Shown in pieces: positions 1 to 8,902 of a stretch of 64,000 nucleotides of DNA. The notes beneath the pieces are model-generated. The model was not told the DNA's origin. It made no database searches and saw nothing but the letters and a program-made list of their open reading frames with translations. How positions within the stretch are numbered: position 1 is the stretch's first letter; every line of letters begins with the position of its first letter. The DNA lies in NCBI GenBank assembly GCA_001314655.1, contig LJSF01000041.1, positions 1 through 64,000 on the forward strand, given 5' to 3'. The position numbers and the translations under genes are program-made. The DNA comes from Rhodobacteraceae bacterium HLUCCA08. GTDB taxonomy: Bacteria; Pseudomonadota; Alphaproteobacteria; Rhodobacterales; Rhodobacteraceae.

Positions 1-367
1 TCGTCTCGATCATGCGAAACACACTCACCGTACCGCTACATCGCCCCGATCAGGCGCCGCGGGCCCCTTCCATGGCCGATCCGATGAATAAGGTGGGCTG
101 ACCGGGCGGACGCGCCCTTACGGCCCGCAGTCTGGCGGCACCGCGTTTCGATCCGGGCCGGCATAAACCGCCCCGCCGGAAGAACGGACAGGACGGATCT
201 CGGCCGCACCTTCCGTGCCCTTCACACGCCCGGCGATCCCTTCATCCCGGCCCATGCCCAATCCCTGGTCGCCGCGACCGGCCTGGCGGTGCCGGGCGAT
301 GTCATGGCTCTGGGCAAGGGCCTGACCGGTGCTATGGTGGATGCATTGCTGACCAGGGATTGATCCG
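1..367. other. Left-edge intergenic stretch with a possible gene remnant
   Basis: No intact gene is visible here. In the forward frame that stops at 361-363, codons from about 190 read like the N-terminus of an isocitrate lyase/PEP mutase-family protein (FRALHTPGDPF at about 211-243) and then run into unrelated sequence (VPGDVMALGKGLTGAMVDAL). No credible start codon or ribosome-binding site precedes it, and a stop lies upstream at 85-87. It is therefore most likely a decayed or fused remnant. The first 13 bases could be the start of a minus-strand gene (ATG at 13-11), but four codons are too few to support a call. Confidence 0.25.
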
Positions 368-1207
368 ATGCACCGATTGCTTGCGCTTCTCGCCGCACTT
401 CTTTTCGCGCCCATGGCCGTGGCCCAGACCTTTCCGGACCAGCGCGGCCCCCATGTGAACGACTACGCCGACATCCTGTCCGACGAGGCCGAGGCCCGGA
501 TCGCCGCAGAGCTGGACGCCACCCTTCGCGACCACGGTGCCCAGGTCACCATCGTCACCTTGACGGAACTCCGGTTCTACACCAATGACCTGGCGATCGC
601 CGATTATGCCCGCGGCCTGTTCGACGATTGGCAACTGGGCCAGGCCGACGGGAGCACCGCAATCCTGCTGCTGATCCTGCGCGACGACCAGGAGATGCAT
701 ATCCGCCTGGGCGAGGCCTATGACAGCGACTGGAACATGACCGCGGCCCGGGTGGTCGGAGAGGTCATCACCCCCCGCTTCGCCGAGGGCGATTTCGAAG
801 CCGGCATCAACGACGGGTCCATCGCGATCCGGGACCGGATCGTGATCCCCTTCACCACACCGGACAGCGCGCCGCCAGCCGACGCCGCCGACACCGAAGG
901 CGGGATCGGGATCGGCCCGGTCCTTGGCGGGCTGGGGGTGATCATCGCGGCGCTGTTCGGCTGGGGCCGGTATCGCGCCGCGAAACGCGCCAGCGAACCC
1001 TGCCCAGCCTGTGGCGCGACCGGCCTGCAGCGCGACCGGGTGGTGGTCGAACCGGCGACGGATACGACCGAGGGCCGGGGCGAAGCCCGCGTCACCTGCC
1101 CGGCCTGCGGTCACGTCACCGTGCGCTCCTACGCGATCGCCAAGACCGGCGCCACGCCCGCGACGGGCGGCAAGGCCGGGAACGGCGGCGCGACCGGAAA
1201 ATGGTAG
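368..1207 (+). CDS. TPM-domain membrane protein with C-terminal zinc ribbon
   Basis: The protein has 279 residues. Residues 1-19 look like a cleaved signal peptide ending in AVA. Residues about 28-160 form a TPM domain (the TLP18.3/Psb32/MOLO-1 fold, as in E. coli YgcG), which lies on the periplasmic side and is linked to membrane protein quality control in other systems. A glycine-rich transmembrane segment follows at about 179-200, and then a cytoplasmic tail with two CPAC motifs (C212/C215 and C244/C247) that would form a zinc ribbon. The tail ends in a Gly/Thr-rich stretch where YgcG-type proteins often end in Gly-rich sequence. The domain call is from recognisable family sequence; the function in this organism is unknown. 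It stands alone, 54 bases upstream of an Ada-like fragment. Confidence 0.8.
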   Translation: MHRLLALLAALLFAPMAVAQTFPDQRGPHVNDYADILSDEAEARIAAELDATLRDHGAQVTIVTLTELRFYTNDLAIADYARGLFDDWQLGQADGSTAILLLILRDDQEMHIRLGEAYDSDWNMTAARVVGEVITPRFAEGDFEAGINDGSIAIRDRIVIPFTTPDSAPPADAADTEGGIGIGPVLGGLGVIIAALFGWGRYRAAKRASEPCPACGATGLQRDRVVVEPATDTTEGRGEARVTCPACGHVTVRSYAIAKTGATPATGGKAGNGGATGKW

Positions 1208-1261
1208 ATCGGGGCCCGATTTCCGGCGGCACGGCGAAGCAATCCGGGGCAGGATCACCAC

Positions 1262-1486
1262 ATGACGTGCGACCTGCCCCCCGATGATCTGCTGCATCGG
1301 GCCTTGCTGGCCCGTGACCCGGCCCATGACGGGCGCGGCTTTGTCGGCGTGACCTCGACCGGGATCTTCTGCCGCCTGACCTGTCCGGCGCGCAGACCCG
1401 AGGCGGTAAACCGCCGGTTCGTCGACAGCCCCGCCGCCTGTCTGCAGGCCGTCGCGCGCGCGGCCGTGGCGCGGGGCCGCGGCTGA
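1262..1486 (+). pseudogene. Truncated Ada-type metal-binding domain fragment
   Basis: This 74-residue frame matches the start of the Ada N-terminal domain, the methyl-phosphotriester acceptor of the adaptive response and of AdaA/AlkA fusions. It carries the typical FVGV..TGIFCR.TCPARRP signature with the first two zinc cysteines (C37 and C41). The second cysteine pair (normally in a RPCRRC-like motif about 25 residues later) is missing. The frame instead ends in an Arg/Ala-rich run and a stop, and no helix-turn-helix or methyltransferase domain follows. With half of the zinc site absent it probably cannot work as Ada, so I read it as a decayed gene. Whether it is still translated cannot be judged from sequence. 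Confidence 0.6.
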
Positions 1487-1723
1487 TCGAGATCGAACGC
1501 GCAGACATACGCGGCCGAGGTCGGAAAACGACCTGTTGTCGGTTTCGGGACAGAATCCGGCGCCGCGCCCGGCCCTGATACCGGCATGACGATGCTCCGC
1601 CATATCGCCCGCACCCTGGAACGGACCATCGGCGCCCGTCGCGGCCGCGCGGCCCGGGGGCGGCCCGGACCGGCCTGACCTGCCGCCGCCCCGTTTCCCA
1701 TCCCCTTTCGAACAGACCCTGCC

Positions 1724-3265
1724 ATGACCCAGACCCTGACCCGCCGCAGCGGTGGCCGCGCCGCCCGTCGCGCCGCCCGCGCCGCCCCGCTCGATGACCT
1801 GATCCGCCCGGTGCGCCCGGGGATGCAGGGCGGCCACTACCGCCCGCTCTCGGACGCCGACATCGCCCGCATCCACGATGCCGCCCTGACGGCGCTGGAG
1901 GACATCGGCCTGGCCGATGCCCCGCCCACGGGTATCGAGATCCTGACCGGCGCCGGCGCGACCCTTGGCGCCGACGGGCGGATCCGCTTTCCCCGGGCCC
2001 TGGTCGAGGACATGCTGGCGATCGCCGCCCGCGACATCACCCTGCATGGCCGCGACGCCGCCCATGACCTGCTGCTGTCCGGCGCCCGGGTCCATTACGG
2101 CACCGCCGGGGCCGCGGTGCATGTGGTCGACATCGACACCGGCAGCTATCGCGACAGCACCGTGCAGGACCTGCATGATGCGGCCCGCATCGCCGATGCG
2201 CTGGACAACATCCATTTCCTGCAGCGCCCGATGGTGGCCCGCGACATCGCCGACAATCTGCAGATGGACCTCAACACCATCTATGCCTGCTGCACCGGAA
2301 CGCTGAAACATGTGGGCGTGTCGTTTTCCGACCCGTCCCACGTGGCGCCGGGGCTGGAGCTGCTGCACCTGATCGCCGGCGGCGAACAGGCCTGGCGCGC
2401 GCGCCCTTTCGTGAGCAATTCCAATTGCTTCGTGGTGCCGCCGATGAAATTCGCCACGGAAAGCTGCCAGGCGATGGAGGCCTGCATCGCCGGCGGCATG
2501 CCGGTGCTGCTGCTGTCGGCGGGCATGGCCGGGGCGACCGCGCCCTCGACCATCGCCGGGGCGATCGTGCAATCGGTCGCCGAATGCCTGGCCGGGGTGG
2601 TCTATGTCAACGCGCTCGCCCCGGGGCATCCGGCGGTGTTCGGCACCTGGCCCTTCGGGCTTGACCTGCGCTCGGGCGCGATGACGGTCGGGTCGGGCGA
2701 ACAGGCGCTGCTGACCGCGGGCTGCGCCCAGATGCACCGGTTCTACGGGCTGCCCGGCGGCGCCGCCGGCGGGGCCTGCGATTCCAAGCTGCCCGACATG
2801 CAGGCGGGATGGGAGCAGATGTGCTCCAACGTCATGGCCGGCCTGGCGGGGCTGAACATGGTCTACGAGGCGGCGGGGATGCATGCCTCGCTTCTGGGCT
2901 TCTGTCCCGAAAGCCTGATCCTGGGCGATGACCTGATCGGCCAGGCGCTGCGCTGCGTGCGTGGCATCGAGGTCGACGACACGACCCTGGCGCTGGACCA
3001 GATGCGGGCGGTCTGCCTGGGCGGCCCGGGCCATTACCTTGGCACCGACGCGACCTTGGGCCGGATGCAGAAAGACCATGTCTATCCGACCCTTGGCGAC
3101 CGGACATCCCCCAAGGAATGGGCCGAAAAGGGCAAGCCCGACCTGGTCGCAAGGGCCAAGGCCCGCAAGGCCGCGATCCTGGAACGGCCGACCCGCGCCG
3201 CGCTTGACCCGGTCATCGATGCGGCGATCCGGGACAGGTTCGTCATTCACCTGCCCCGGACCTGA
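1724..3265 (+). CDS. Trimethylamine methyltransferase (MttB) family protein
   Basis: The protein has 513 residues, the usual length for the MttB superfamily. These enzymes transfer a methyl group from a quaternary or tertiary amine to a corrinoid protein. Recognisable family blocks include the YGTAGAAVH region, the SGEQALLTAG block and GLPGGAAGGACDSK in the C-terminal half. The frame has no internal stop, so it is a non-pyrrolysine member, a class that acts on substrates such as glycine betaine or other trimethylated compounds. The N-terminus is Arg-rich (TRRSGGRAARRAARAA), also common in alphaproteobacterial members. No corrinoid protein or reductive activator lies next to it, so its substrate cannot be inferred from neighbours. 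No strong Shine-Dalgarno precedes the start. Confidence 0.85.
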   Translation: MTQTLTRRSGGRAARRAARAAPLDDLIRPVRPGMQGGHYRPLSDADIARIHDAALTALEDIGLADAPPTGIEILTGAGATLGADGRIRFPRALVEDMLAIAARDITLHGRDAAHDLLLSGARVHYGTAGAAVHVVDIDTGSYRDSTVQDLHDAARIADALDNIHFLQRPMVARDIADNLQMDLNTIYACCTGTLKHVGVSFSDPSHVAPGLELLHLIAGGEQAWRARPFVSNSNCFVVPPMKFATESCQAMEACIAGGMPVLLLSAGMAGATAPSTIAGAIVQSVAECLAGVVYVNALAPGHPAVFGTWPFGLDLRSGAMTVGSGEQALLTAGCAQMHRFYGLPGGAAGGACDSKLPDMQAGWEQMCSNVMAGLAGLNMVYEAAGMHASLLGFCPESLILGDDLIGQALRCVRGIEVDDTTLALDQMRAVCLGGPGHYLGTDATLGRMQKDHVYPTLGDRTSPKEWAEKGKPDLVARAKARKAAILERPTRAALDPVIDAAIRDRFVIHLPRT

Positions 3266-3271
3266 GCGCGA

Positions 3272-3832
3272 TCAGAAACTGTAGGCGGCGCGCAGCGACA
3301 GCGTGTTGGCCTCCAGCCCGATATCGTCGAAATCGTGGCGCAGATATTCCGCGCCCAGACGGATGCTGTCGGTGACGGCGAAATCGGCGCCCAGCCCGTA
3401 GAAGGTGCCGTTTTCCTTGTCGATGGCCAGGTCATCGCTGTCGAGCTGCGCAAAACCCAGCGCCAGATAGGGCAGCACCCGGCCGGCATCATAGCCGACC
3501 CGGCCCTTCAGCCGCAGCACGCTGGCATCGGGATCGCCCGCGGTGTCGAAGCTGTAGCGCCCGTAATCAAGCTCGCCGCCGATCACGACATTGCCCAGAT
3601 CGGCCTGGTAGCCGCCGAACACGCCAAAGCCCGTGCCGTCCAGAGCGGCAAGGCCCGAGGTGTCGATATTGCCCAGATAGCCACCGGCGTAGGCGCCGCT
3701 CCAGTCGGTGCCGGCGACCGGCATCGGCGCCGCAACCGGCGCGGGGGCCGGCGTCGGGATCGGGTCGCTCAGGTTTCCGGCCAGGGCCGGGGCCGCGCAG
3801 ATCATCGCGGCGATGGTCAGATAGGTCTTCAT
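3272..3832 (-). CDS. Small outer-membrane beta-barrel protein
   Basis: The protein has 186 residues from the ATG at 3832, chosen because GGAG lies about 8 bases upstream; the longer open frame upstream has no such signal. Residues 1-19 are a signal peptide (ending ALA), followed by a Pro/Ala-rich spacer (PIPTPAPAPVAAPMPV). The rest alternates polar and hydrophobic residues with repeated GGYL, GYDAG and YLRHDF elements and ends in aromatic residues (AAYSF), typical of eight-stranded outer-membrane barrels of the OmpA-like/Opa-like type. It converges with the MttB-family gene, the two stops being only 6 bases apart. Its ligand or role is not evident. Confidence 0.75.
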   Translation of the reverse strand: MKTYLTIAAMICAAPALAGNLSDPIPTPAPAPVAAPMPVAGTDWSGAYAGGYLGNIDTSGLAALDGTGFGVFGGYQADLGNVVIGGELDYGRYSFDTAGDPDASVLRLKGRVGYDAGRVLPYLALGFAQLDSDDLAIDKENGTFYGLGADFAVTDSIRLGAEYLRHDFDDIGLEANTLSLRAAYSF

Positions 3833-3914
3833 TTCGGTTCTCCGGTCATTGGTCGTCGGCACGATTTCCATGCGTGACACGAAGGGATTACGGACAAACC
3901 CGGTCACGGTGCCT

Positions 3915-5060
3915 TCACGATCCGGTGAGCCGCGGCGCCATGGGCGATGTCCCGCCGAGCGCCGCCGCCCCGGGGCGCGAGACGACGCCACCGCCGACGC
4001 TGGCACGCACCCCGGTCGTGCCCGGGCACGAGGTCGGCAGGCCCCGCGCGACCCGGACCGCCAGAAAGGCGAAGGCCTGCGCCTCGAGCATGTCACCGTC
4101 CAGGCCCACGGCCTCGACCGGGTCGACCGGGCAGGCGAGGCCCGCCGCCAGCCGCGCCATCATCGCCCGGTTGCGCCGCCCGCCGCCGGTGACCAGAACC
4201 CGTGCCGGCGGAACCGGGCAATGCTCCATCCCGCGCGCCACCGCATCGGCCGCGCAGGCCACCAGCGTGGCCGCCGCATCGGCGTCCGGCATCCCGGCCA
4301 CGACATCCGACAACCCGGCGAAATCATTTCTATCCAGTGACTTGGGGGGCATCTTGAAGAAATAGGATGAGGTCAGGAAGGCCGCGACCTCGGCTTCGTC
4401 GGCGGTGCCGGACGCCGCCAGCGCCCCGTCTTCGTCACGCCCGACGCCGCGCCGCGCGCGCATCAGGTCGTCCAGCGGGGCATTGGCCGGGCCGGTATCG
4501 AAGGCCAGCAAAGCGCCCTCGGCCTCGGGCGTTGGCCGCGACGGGTCGATCCAGGTCAGGTTGCCGACCCCGCCAAGGTTGAGAAAGGCCAACGGCGCCT
4601 CGGCCCCGATCCAGCGGGCCAGCGCGAAATGATAGAACGGCGCCAGCGGCGCGCCCTGCCCGCCCAGCTGGACATCGGCGCTGCGGAAATCCCAGACCAC
4701 CGGCAGGCCCAGCACCTCGGCCAGCACCGCGCCATCGCCCACCTGATGGGTGCCGCGACCGGCCGGATCATGGGCCAGGGTCTGGCCGTGAAAGCCCACC
4801 AGATCGACCCCGTCGAAGCGGCTGAGAAGCTGCGCATGCAGGGTTTCGACCACCTCGGCCGCCTCGGCCACGTCCTGATCGGGCCATTTGCCCAAAGCGC
4901 CGCGCAGCACCGCCTGCTGGGCCGGCGTATAGGGCAGAAACCCCGTGGCGCCGAAGCCGAAGACCGTTTCCCCATCGGTGTCGATCACCGCCGCATCGAC
5001 CCCGTCGAGCGACGTACCCGACATCGCGCCCAACGCCCTGACCCTGCCTGGTTTCAACAT
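3915..5060 (-). CDS. anmK: Anhydro-N-acetylmuramic acid kinase
   Basis: The enzyme phosphorylates and opens 1,6-anhydro-MurNAc recovered from peptidoglycan turnover, giving MurNAc-6-phosphate, in the cytoplasm. The 381-residue protein carries the family signature [11 protein letters not shown] near its N-terminus, the GFHGQT motif, [11 protein letters not shown] and the late GGGRRN block of the ASKHA fold. I chose the ATG at 5060 because GAGGG precedes it and the family normally begins just before MSGTSLDG; a longer frame opens at 5123 without such support. It is divergent from tyrS across 61 bases, the usual arrangement in Rhodobacterales. Confidence 0.93.
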   Translation of the reverse strand: MLKPGRVRALGAMSGTSLDGVDAAVIDTDGETVFGFGATGFLPYTPAQQAVLRGALGKWPDQDVAEAAEVVETLHAQLLSRFDGVDLVGFHGQTLAHDPAGRGTHQVGDGAVLAEVLGLPVVWDFRSADVQLGGQGAPLAPFYHFALARWIGAEAPLAFLNLGGVGNLTWIDPSRPTPEAEGALLAFDTGPANAPLDDLMRARRGVGRDEDGALAASGTADEAEVAAFLTSSYFFKMPPKSLDRNDFAGLSDVVAGMPDADAAATLVACAADAVARGMEHCPVPPARVLVTGGGRRNRAMMARLAAGLACPVDPVEAVGLDGDMLEAQAFAFLAVRVARGLPTSCPGTTGVRASVGGGVVSRPGAAALGGTSPMAPRLTGS

Positions 5061-5121
5061 CCGCTTTCCCTCTGTCCGGCCCGCCTTTATAGACTGCGCC
5101 GAAGCCAAGGCGGGGACAACC

Positions 5122-6372
5122 ATGACCTACCATCCCAGATCAGAATTCATGGCCACGATCATGGAGCGCGGCTTTCTGGCCGATTGCACCGATTACCAGG
5201 GCCTGGACGAGGCTTTGTCGAAGGGGACCAGGACCGCCTATATCGGCTTCGACCTGACCGCGACCTCGCTGCATATCGGCAACCTGGTGCAGATAATGCT
5301 GCTGCGCTGGTTCCAGAAGACCGGCCACCGGCCGATCACGCTGATGGGCGGCGGCACCACCAAGGTCGGCGATCCCTCCGGCAAGGACGAAATGCGCAAG
5401 ATCCTGTCGGTCGAACAGATCGACGCCAATGCCGAGGGAATCCGTACCGTGTTCTCGCGCTACATCACCTATGGCGACGGGCCGACGGATTCGCCGCTGG
5501 CCAACAATGCCGAATGGCTGGACGAGCTGCGCTATGTCGCGTTCCTGCGCGACATCGGCCGGCACTTCACCATCAACCGGATGCTGGCCTTTGAATCGGT
5601 CCGGGCCCGGCTCGACCGCGAGCAACCGCTCAGCTTCATCGAGTTCAACTACATGCTGCTGCAGTCCTACGATTTTCTCGAGCTCTTCCGCCGCTACGGA
5701 TGCATCCTGCAGATGGGCGGCTCGGACCAATGGGGCAACATCGTATCGGGCGTCGACCTGGTGCGCCGGGTCGCGGGAACCGAGGTCTTCGGCCTGACGA
5801 CGCCGCTGGTCACCCGCGCCGACGGCAAGAAGATGGGCAAATCCGCCGAGGGTGCGGTCTGGCTCAACGAGGACATGATGTCCTCCTACGAATTCTGGCA
5901 ATGGTGGCGCAACGTGCCCGATGCCGATGTCGGCAAGTTCCTGAAGTTGTTCACCGAACTTCCGGTGGACGACTGCACCCGGCTGGGCGCGCTCGGCGGC
6001 ACCGAGATCAACGAGGCCAAGATCGTGCTGGCCAACGCGGTGACGACGCTCTGTCGCGGCGCCGAGGCTGCCAGCGCCGCCGAGGCAACCGCGCGCGATG
6101 TGTTCGAAAAGGGCGGCATTGGCGACGACCTGCCGACCCTGACCCTGACGGCGCAAGAGATCGGCGACGGTATCTCGGTCGCCCAGCTGATCGTCCGGTC
6201 GGGCCTGACGGCCAGCGGCAAGGAGGCCAAGCGCCTGATCGCCGAGGGTGGCGCGCGGCTTAACGATCAGCCGCTGACGGATGCCGGGCTGATGATCGAC
6301 GCGGACCGGCTGGCCGACCCGATCAAGCTGAGCGCCGGCAAGAAACGCCACGCCCTGGTGCGGCTGGGCTAA
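5122..6372 (+). CDS. tyrS: Tyrosyl-tRNA synthetase
   Basis: This class I aminoacyl-tRNA synthetase charges tRNA-Tyr. The 416-residue protein has the HIGH-type motif HIGN at residues 51-54, the YxxxQ/GGSDQWGN tyrosine-binding region, the KMSKS-type loop KMGKS at 237-241 and a C-terminal S4 RNA-binding domain from about residue 350 ([19 protein letters not shown]). The ATG at 5122 is preceded by a GGCGGGGA ribosome-binding site, and the family start fits; the open frame continues further upstream into the divergent anmK gene but that part is not coding. A strong hairpin follows the stop. Confidence 0.97.
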   Translation: MTYHPRSEFMATIMERGFLADCTDYQGLDEALSKGTRTAYIGFDLTATSLHIGNLVQIMLLRWFQKTGHRPITLMGGGTTKVGDPSGKDEMRKILSVEQIDANAEGIRTVFSRYITYGDGPTDSPLANNAEWLDELRYVAFLRDIGRHFTINRMLAFESVRARLDREQPLSFIEFNYMLLQSYDFLELFRRYGCILQMGGSDQWGNIVSGVDLVRRVAGTEVFGLTTPLVTRADGKKMGKSAEGAVWLNEDMMSSYEFWQWWRNVPDADVGKFLKLFTELPVDDCTRLGALGGTEINEAKIVLANAVTTLCRGAEAASAAEATARDVFEKGGIGDDLPTLTLTAQEIGDGISVAQLIVRSGLTASGKEAKRLIAEGGARLNDQPLTDAGLMIDADRLADPIKLSAGKKRHALVRLG

Positions 6373-6378
6373 GACGCA

Positions 6379-6403
6379 ACGGGGCGCCCAACGGGCGCCC
6401 CGT
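6379..6403. terminator. Bidirectional hairpin terminator between tyrS and the beta-helix gene
   Basis: A perfect 11-bp stem (ACGGGGCGCCC/GGGCGCCCCGT) with a 3-base loop lies 7 bases after the tyrS stop and 24 bases from the stop of the convergent gene. There is no clean T-run on either side, but the position between two convergent genes supports a shared terminator. Confidence 0.75.
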
Positions 6404-6426
6404 GCTGTCCTGTCCTCGACGCCGGA

Positions 6427-7752
6427 TCAGCGGCGCCGGCGCAGCGCCAGAAGCCCCAGCCCCGACAGCATCAGCACCATGCCCGCCGGCAGCGGCACCG
6501 GCGCCACGGCCAGCGCCCGGATCGCGGCTTCGTCATATTCGGCATAGCGGTTCTGGCCGGACGGGTCCTGGAACTGGAAGATCTCCCAGTCGGCCAGGGC
6601 GATCTCGAGCCCGCCGCCAGCGTTTTGCAGGTTCAGCCGGAAGCCCTCGGGCAACAGGGAGACGCCGGCGATATCGTCGAAGGCGAAACCGGTGAAGCGC
6701 ACCGTATCGGTATCGGCCCCACCGTCAAAGATCGCCCCCGCACCGCCGAAGGGATCGGCGTAATCGAGCCCTTCGACGGCAAGCAGGTCCTCGCCCTCGC
6801 CGAAAAGCCCGTCACCGATCACCACGCCGGAAAAATCGATGAACTGGTCATCTCCGGCGCCCAGCGACAACGCGGGCCCGTCCAGCGCGTGGATCGTGCC
6901 GCCGGCATTGATGACGGTCTGCGCCGCGGTATTGGCGCCCTCGGCCGGGTCGGTTTCGACGACGATCCCCGTCCGGCCGCGGATCAGGCCTTCGTTGGTG
7001 ATGATCGATGCGATGGTGCTGCCGTCGAAATCGATCGCCGCATCGAGGGTCGAGATGATCTGCCCGGTCGCGGTGTTGAAGATTTCGCCGCTGTCGATGT
7101 CGATGGCGTCCTGCGGATCGCCGGGGATGCCGGTGGACAGGATCGTGCCCGCGTTCCAGATGAACGCCTCTTCGGCGACCTGGACCGCATCGTCATAGCC
7201 CTGGATCAGGGCGCCGGCGTAGTTGTAGATCGTCGCGCGGTCGCGGGCCTCGATCCCCTCGTTGTCGGTCGAGACGATGGAGCCGTAATTCTCGACGTAA
7301 TTGTCATCGCCGCCGACACCGCCATCGTCGTCGATGTGCAGACCGCGTTTGACGGCGGTGATGTCGCCCTCGTTGATCACCGTGACGCCGCCGGCCCGGG
7401 CGTCGATCCCGTCCGCCCCGCCAAGAATGTCGCCGGTGTTGTAGATGTAGAAACCCGACCCGCCGCGCACCGCGTCCTTGCCGGCCCCGGTCGCATCGAT
7501 CGTTCCGGCATTCACCAGAACCGTATCGTCACCGTCGATGTCGATCGCCCGGGCGTCATCGCCGAACACGCTCGCACCGGAATCCACGATCACCGTGATT
7601 TCGTCCGAGCCGTCCTTGAACCCGTCGAGATCGGTTCCGGTACAGGTCGCGGTCGCCCCTTTCGGGATGCTGTCCGGCGCACAATCGGCCATCGCTATCG
7701 TCGAAACGGAACAGAAAAGCGCCGCGAAACCGGCGCCATACAGGCGTTGCAT
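6427..7752 (-). CDS. Secreted beta-helical protein with VPLPA-CTERM sorting signal
   Basis: The protein has 441 residues. Residues 1-22 are a signal peptide, preceded by GGGGGAT as ribosome-binding site for the ATG at 7752. The body consists of short degenerate repeats of the type (I/V)xNxGxIxxxxxx(A/G)I, for example NAGTIDATG, NTGDILGG, NEGDITA, NYGSIVST and NAGTILST, which suggest a right-handed parallel beta-helix. The C-terminus is a textbook VPLPA-CTERM tag: VPLPAG at about 419-424, a hydrophobic helix, then four arginines. In Rhodobacterales such proteins are anchored or processed by a dedicated exosortase, which is not in this window. A surface or exopolysaccharide-associated role is inferred; no catalytic motif is visible. 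Confidence 0.8.
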   Translation of the reverse strand: MQRLYGAGFAALFCSVSTIAMADCAPDSIPKGATATCTGTDLDGFKDGSDEITVIVDSGASVFGDDARAIDIDGDDTVLVNAGTIDATGAGKDAVRGGSGFYIYNTGDILGGADGIDARAGGVTVINEGDITAVKRGLHIDDDGGVGGDDNYVENYGSIVSTDNEGIEARDRATIYNYAGALIQGYDDAVQVAEEAFIWNAGTILSTGIPGDPQDAIDIDSGEIFNTATGQIISTLDAAIDFDGSTIASIITNEGLIRGRTGIVVETDPAEGANTAAQTVINAGGTIHALDGPALSLGAGDDQFIDFSGVVIGDGLFGEGEDLLAVEGLDYADPFGGAGAIFDGGADTDTVRFTGFAFDDIAGVSLLPEGFRLNLQNAGGGLEIALADWEIFQFQDPSGQNRYAEYDEAAIRALAVAPVPLPAGMVLMLSGLGLLALRRRR

Positions 7753-7816
7753 GAATGATCCCCCAATTACCTGGCCGCCTTGTCGCGCGCCCATGTAACA
7801 GACGGATGACAAGCCG

Positions 7817-7945
7817 TCAGAACAACAGCAAATCTGCCAGCCACAACAGCCCGCCCACCGGCACGGCAAGGGCAAGGGCGACCAGAAAGGCCGCGAATCC
7901 TGTCGGCCGCGGGGCGGCGATGGTGAGTCCGTAAACAAGCATCAT
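7817..7945 (-). CDS. Small predicted membrane protein (42 aa)
   Basis: From the ATG at 7945 (a second in-frame ATG follows directly) this frame encodes 42 residues: a short N-terminal part containing PRPTGF, then one long hydrophobic helix (about residues 17-41) ending in LADLLLF. The codon third positions are strongly C/G-biased as in the neighbouring genes, and the hydrophobicity is continuous, which favours a real gene over chance. It is easily missed because the frame stays open far upstream in antisense to the next gene. It is divergent from the acyltransferase at 7961 with 15 bases between starts, and sits just upstream of the beta-helix gene on the same strand. The function is unknown. 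Confidence 0.55.
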   Translation of the reverse strand: MMLVYGLTIAAPRPTGFAAFLVALALAVPVGGLLWLADLLLF

Positions 7946-7960
7946 GGCCCCATTAACAGG

Positions 7961-8827
7961 ATGGAAAGTTTCGGATGGCTTAACGGCGCCATGGACATCG
8001 CCCTGCCGCTGCAACAACACCCGCTTTATCTGGACGCCGTGGCCGCGATCGGCGGCGATGCCGCCCGTATCGAGGTTCCCGGCGCCGCGCCCGTCGGCCT
8101 GGTCCGGCGCCGGATCGGGCCGCTGGGCACGGTTGCCCTGGCCTCGCGCGGGCCGGTCTGGCACGCCTGCCTGACCGACCGGCAGGCCGAGGCATTGCGC
8201 GGCCTGCGGGCCGCCGGGTTGCGGATCGTGACCTCCGAGGGCGGGGACGAGGCGGCCCTGCGCCGCGCCGGGTTCCGCCAGATCCTGACGCCGGCCCATT
8301 TCGCCGAATGGGACCTGACCGGGGATGCCGCCGCCCGGCGCGCCGCCATGAAGGGCAAGTGGCGCAATCGCCTTGCCCGCGCCGAGGAGGCGGGGCTGAC
8401 GATCCGGTCGGACTCCTGGCGCGGCCTGCCGCACTGGCTGCTCGATGCCGACGCGGCGCAGCAGCGCGACCGGCACTATCGCGCCCTGCCCCGGGTCCTG
8501 TTGGCCGCGATGGCCCGGACCAGGGGGGCGGCACGTGTCTTCGAAGCGCGCCATCGCGGTGCGATCGTCGCCGGGCTGCTGGTTCTGCGCCACGGTCCCG
8601 TGGCCACCTACCAGACCGCCTGGACCGGGCCCGAGGGGCGTCGGCTGAACGCCCACAGCCTGTTGCTGGCCCGCGCCGCGGACTGGCTGGCACGGCACGG
8701 CCATGTCCGGCTCGACCTCGGGCCGGTCGAAACCGAACGCAATCCGGGTCTTGCGCGGTTCAAGCTGGGCACCGGTGCGCGGTTGCGGCGCGGGGGCGGC
8801 ACCTGGCTTGCGATCCCGTTGCTGTGA
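7961..8827 (+). CDS. GNAT-fold / FemAB-like acyltransferase
   Basis: The protein has 288 residues and resembles the BioF2-like/FemAB-like branch of the GNAT superfamily: an N-terminal part with few features, a basic helix AAMKGKWRNRLARAEEAGL where these proteins bind the acyl donor, and a C-terminal core with GAIVAGLLVLRHG, TAWTGPEGRRLNAHSLLLARAAD and DLGPVE..PGLARFKLGTGA. That pattern (small residue-rich strand, then helix, then G.ARFK) is typical of family members that acylate amines or amino acids; the substrate cannot be read. The start is uncertain: the ATG at 7961 has a close AGG, while a second ATG at 7991 would give a protein 10 residues shorter. Confidence 0.7.
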   Translation: MESFGWLNGAMDIALPLQQHPLYLDAVAAIGGDAARIEVPGAAPVGLVRRRIGPLGTVALASRGPVWHACLTDRQAEALRGLRAAGLRIVTSEGGDEAALRRAGFRQILTPAHFAEWDLTGDAAARRAAMKGKWRNRLARAEEAGLTIRSDSWRGLPHWLLDADAAQQRDRHYRALPRVLLAAMARTRGAARVFEARHRGAIVAGLLVLRHGPVATYQTAWTGPEGRRLNAHSLLLARAADWLARHGHVRLDLGPVETERNPGLARFKLGTGARLRRGGGTWLAIPLL

Positions 8828-8902
8828 CCACCGTCGCCGCCCCGGCATCGGATCCTTCCGGGGCTGGCGAGCCGCCTCGCGAGCCGTTAAAAGGCTCTGA
8901 CA

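Noticed and set aside
1-13. Start of a minus-strand gene at the left edge
   Set aside because: Only four codons are visible, and no clear ribosome-binding site precedes them.
1586-1678. A 30-codon Arg-rich frame before the MttB-family gene
   Set aside because: It has an ATG and a stop but a composition expected from GC-rich sequence, and no ribosome-binding site or recognisable family.
332-3250. A 972-codon open frame on the minus strand
   Set aside because: It is antisense to the TPM and MttB-family genes, has no family motif and is a by-product of high GC and codon bias. Similar long antisense frames occur opposite nrdJ, ppiD, comEC, gltX, ccmF, purL and tkt.
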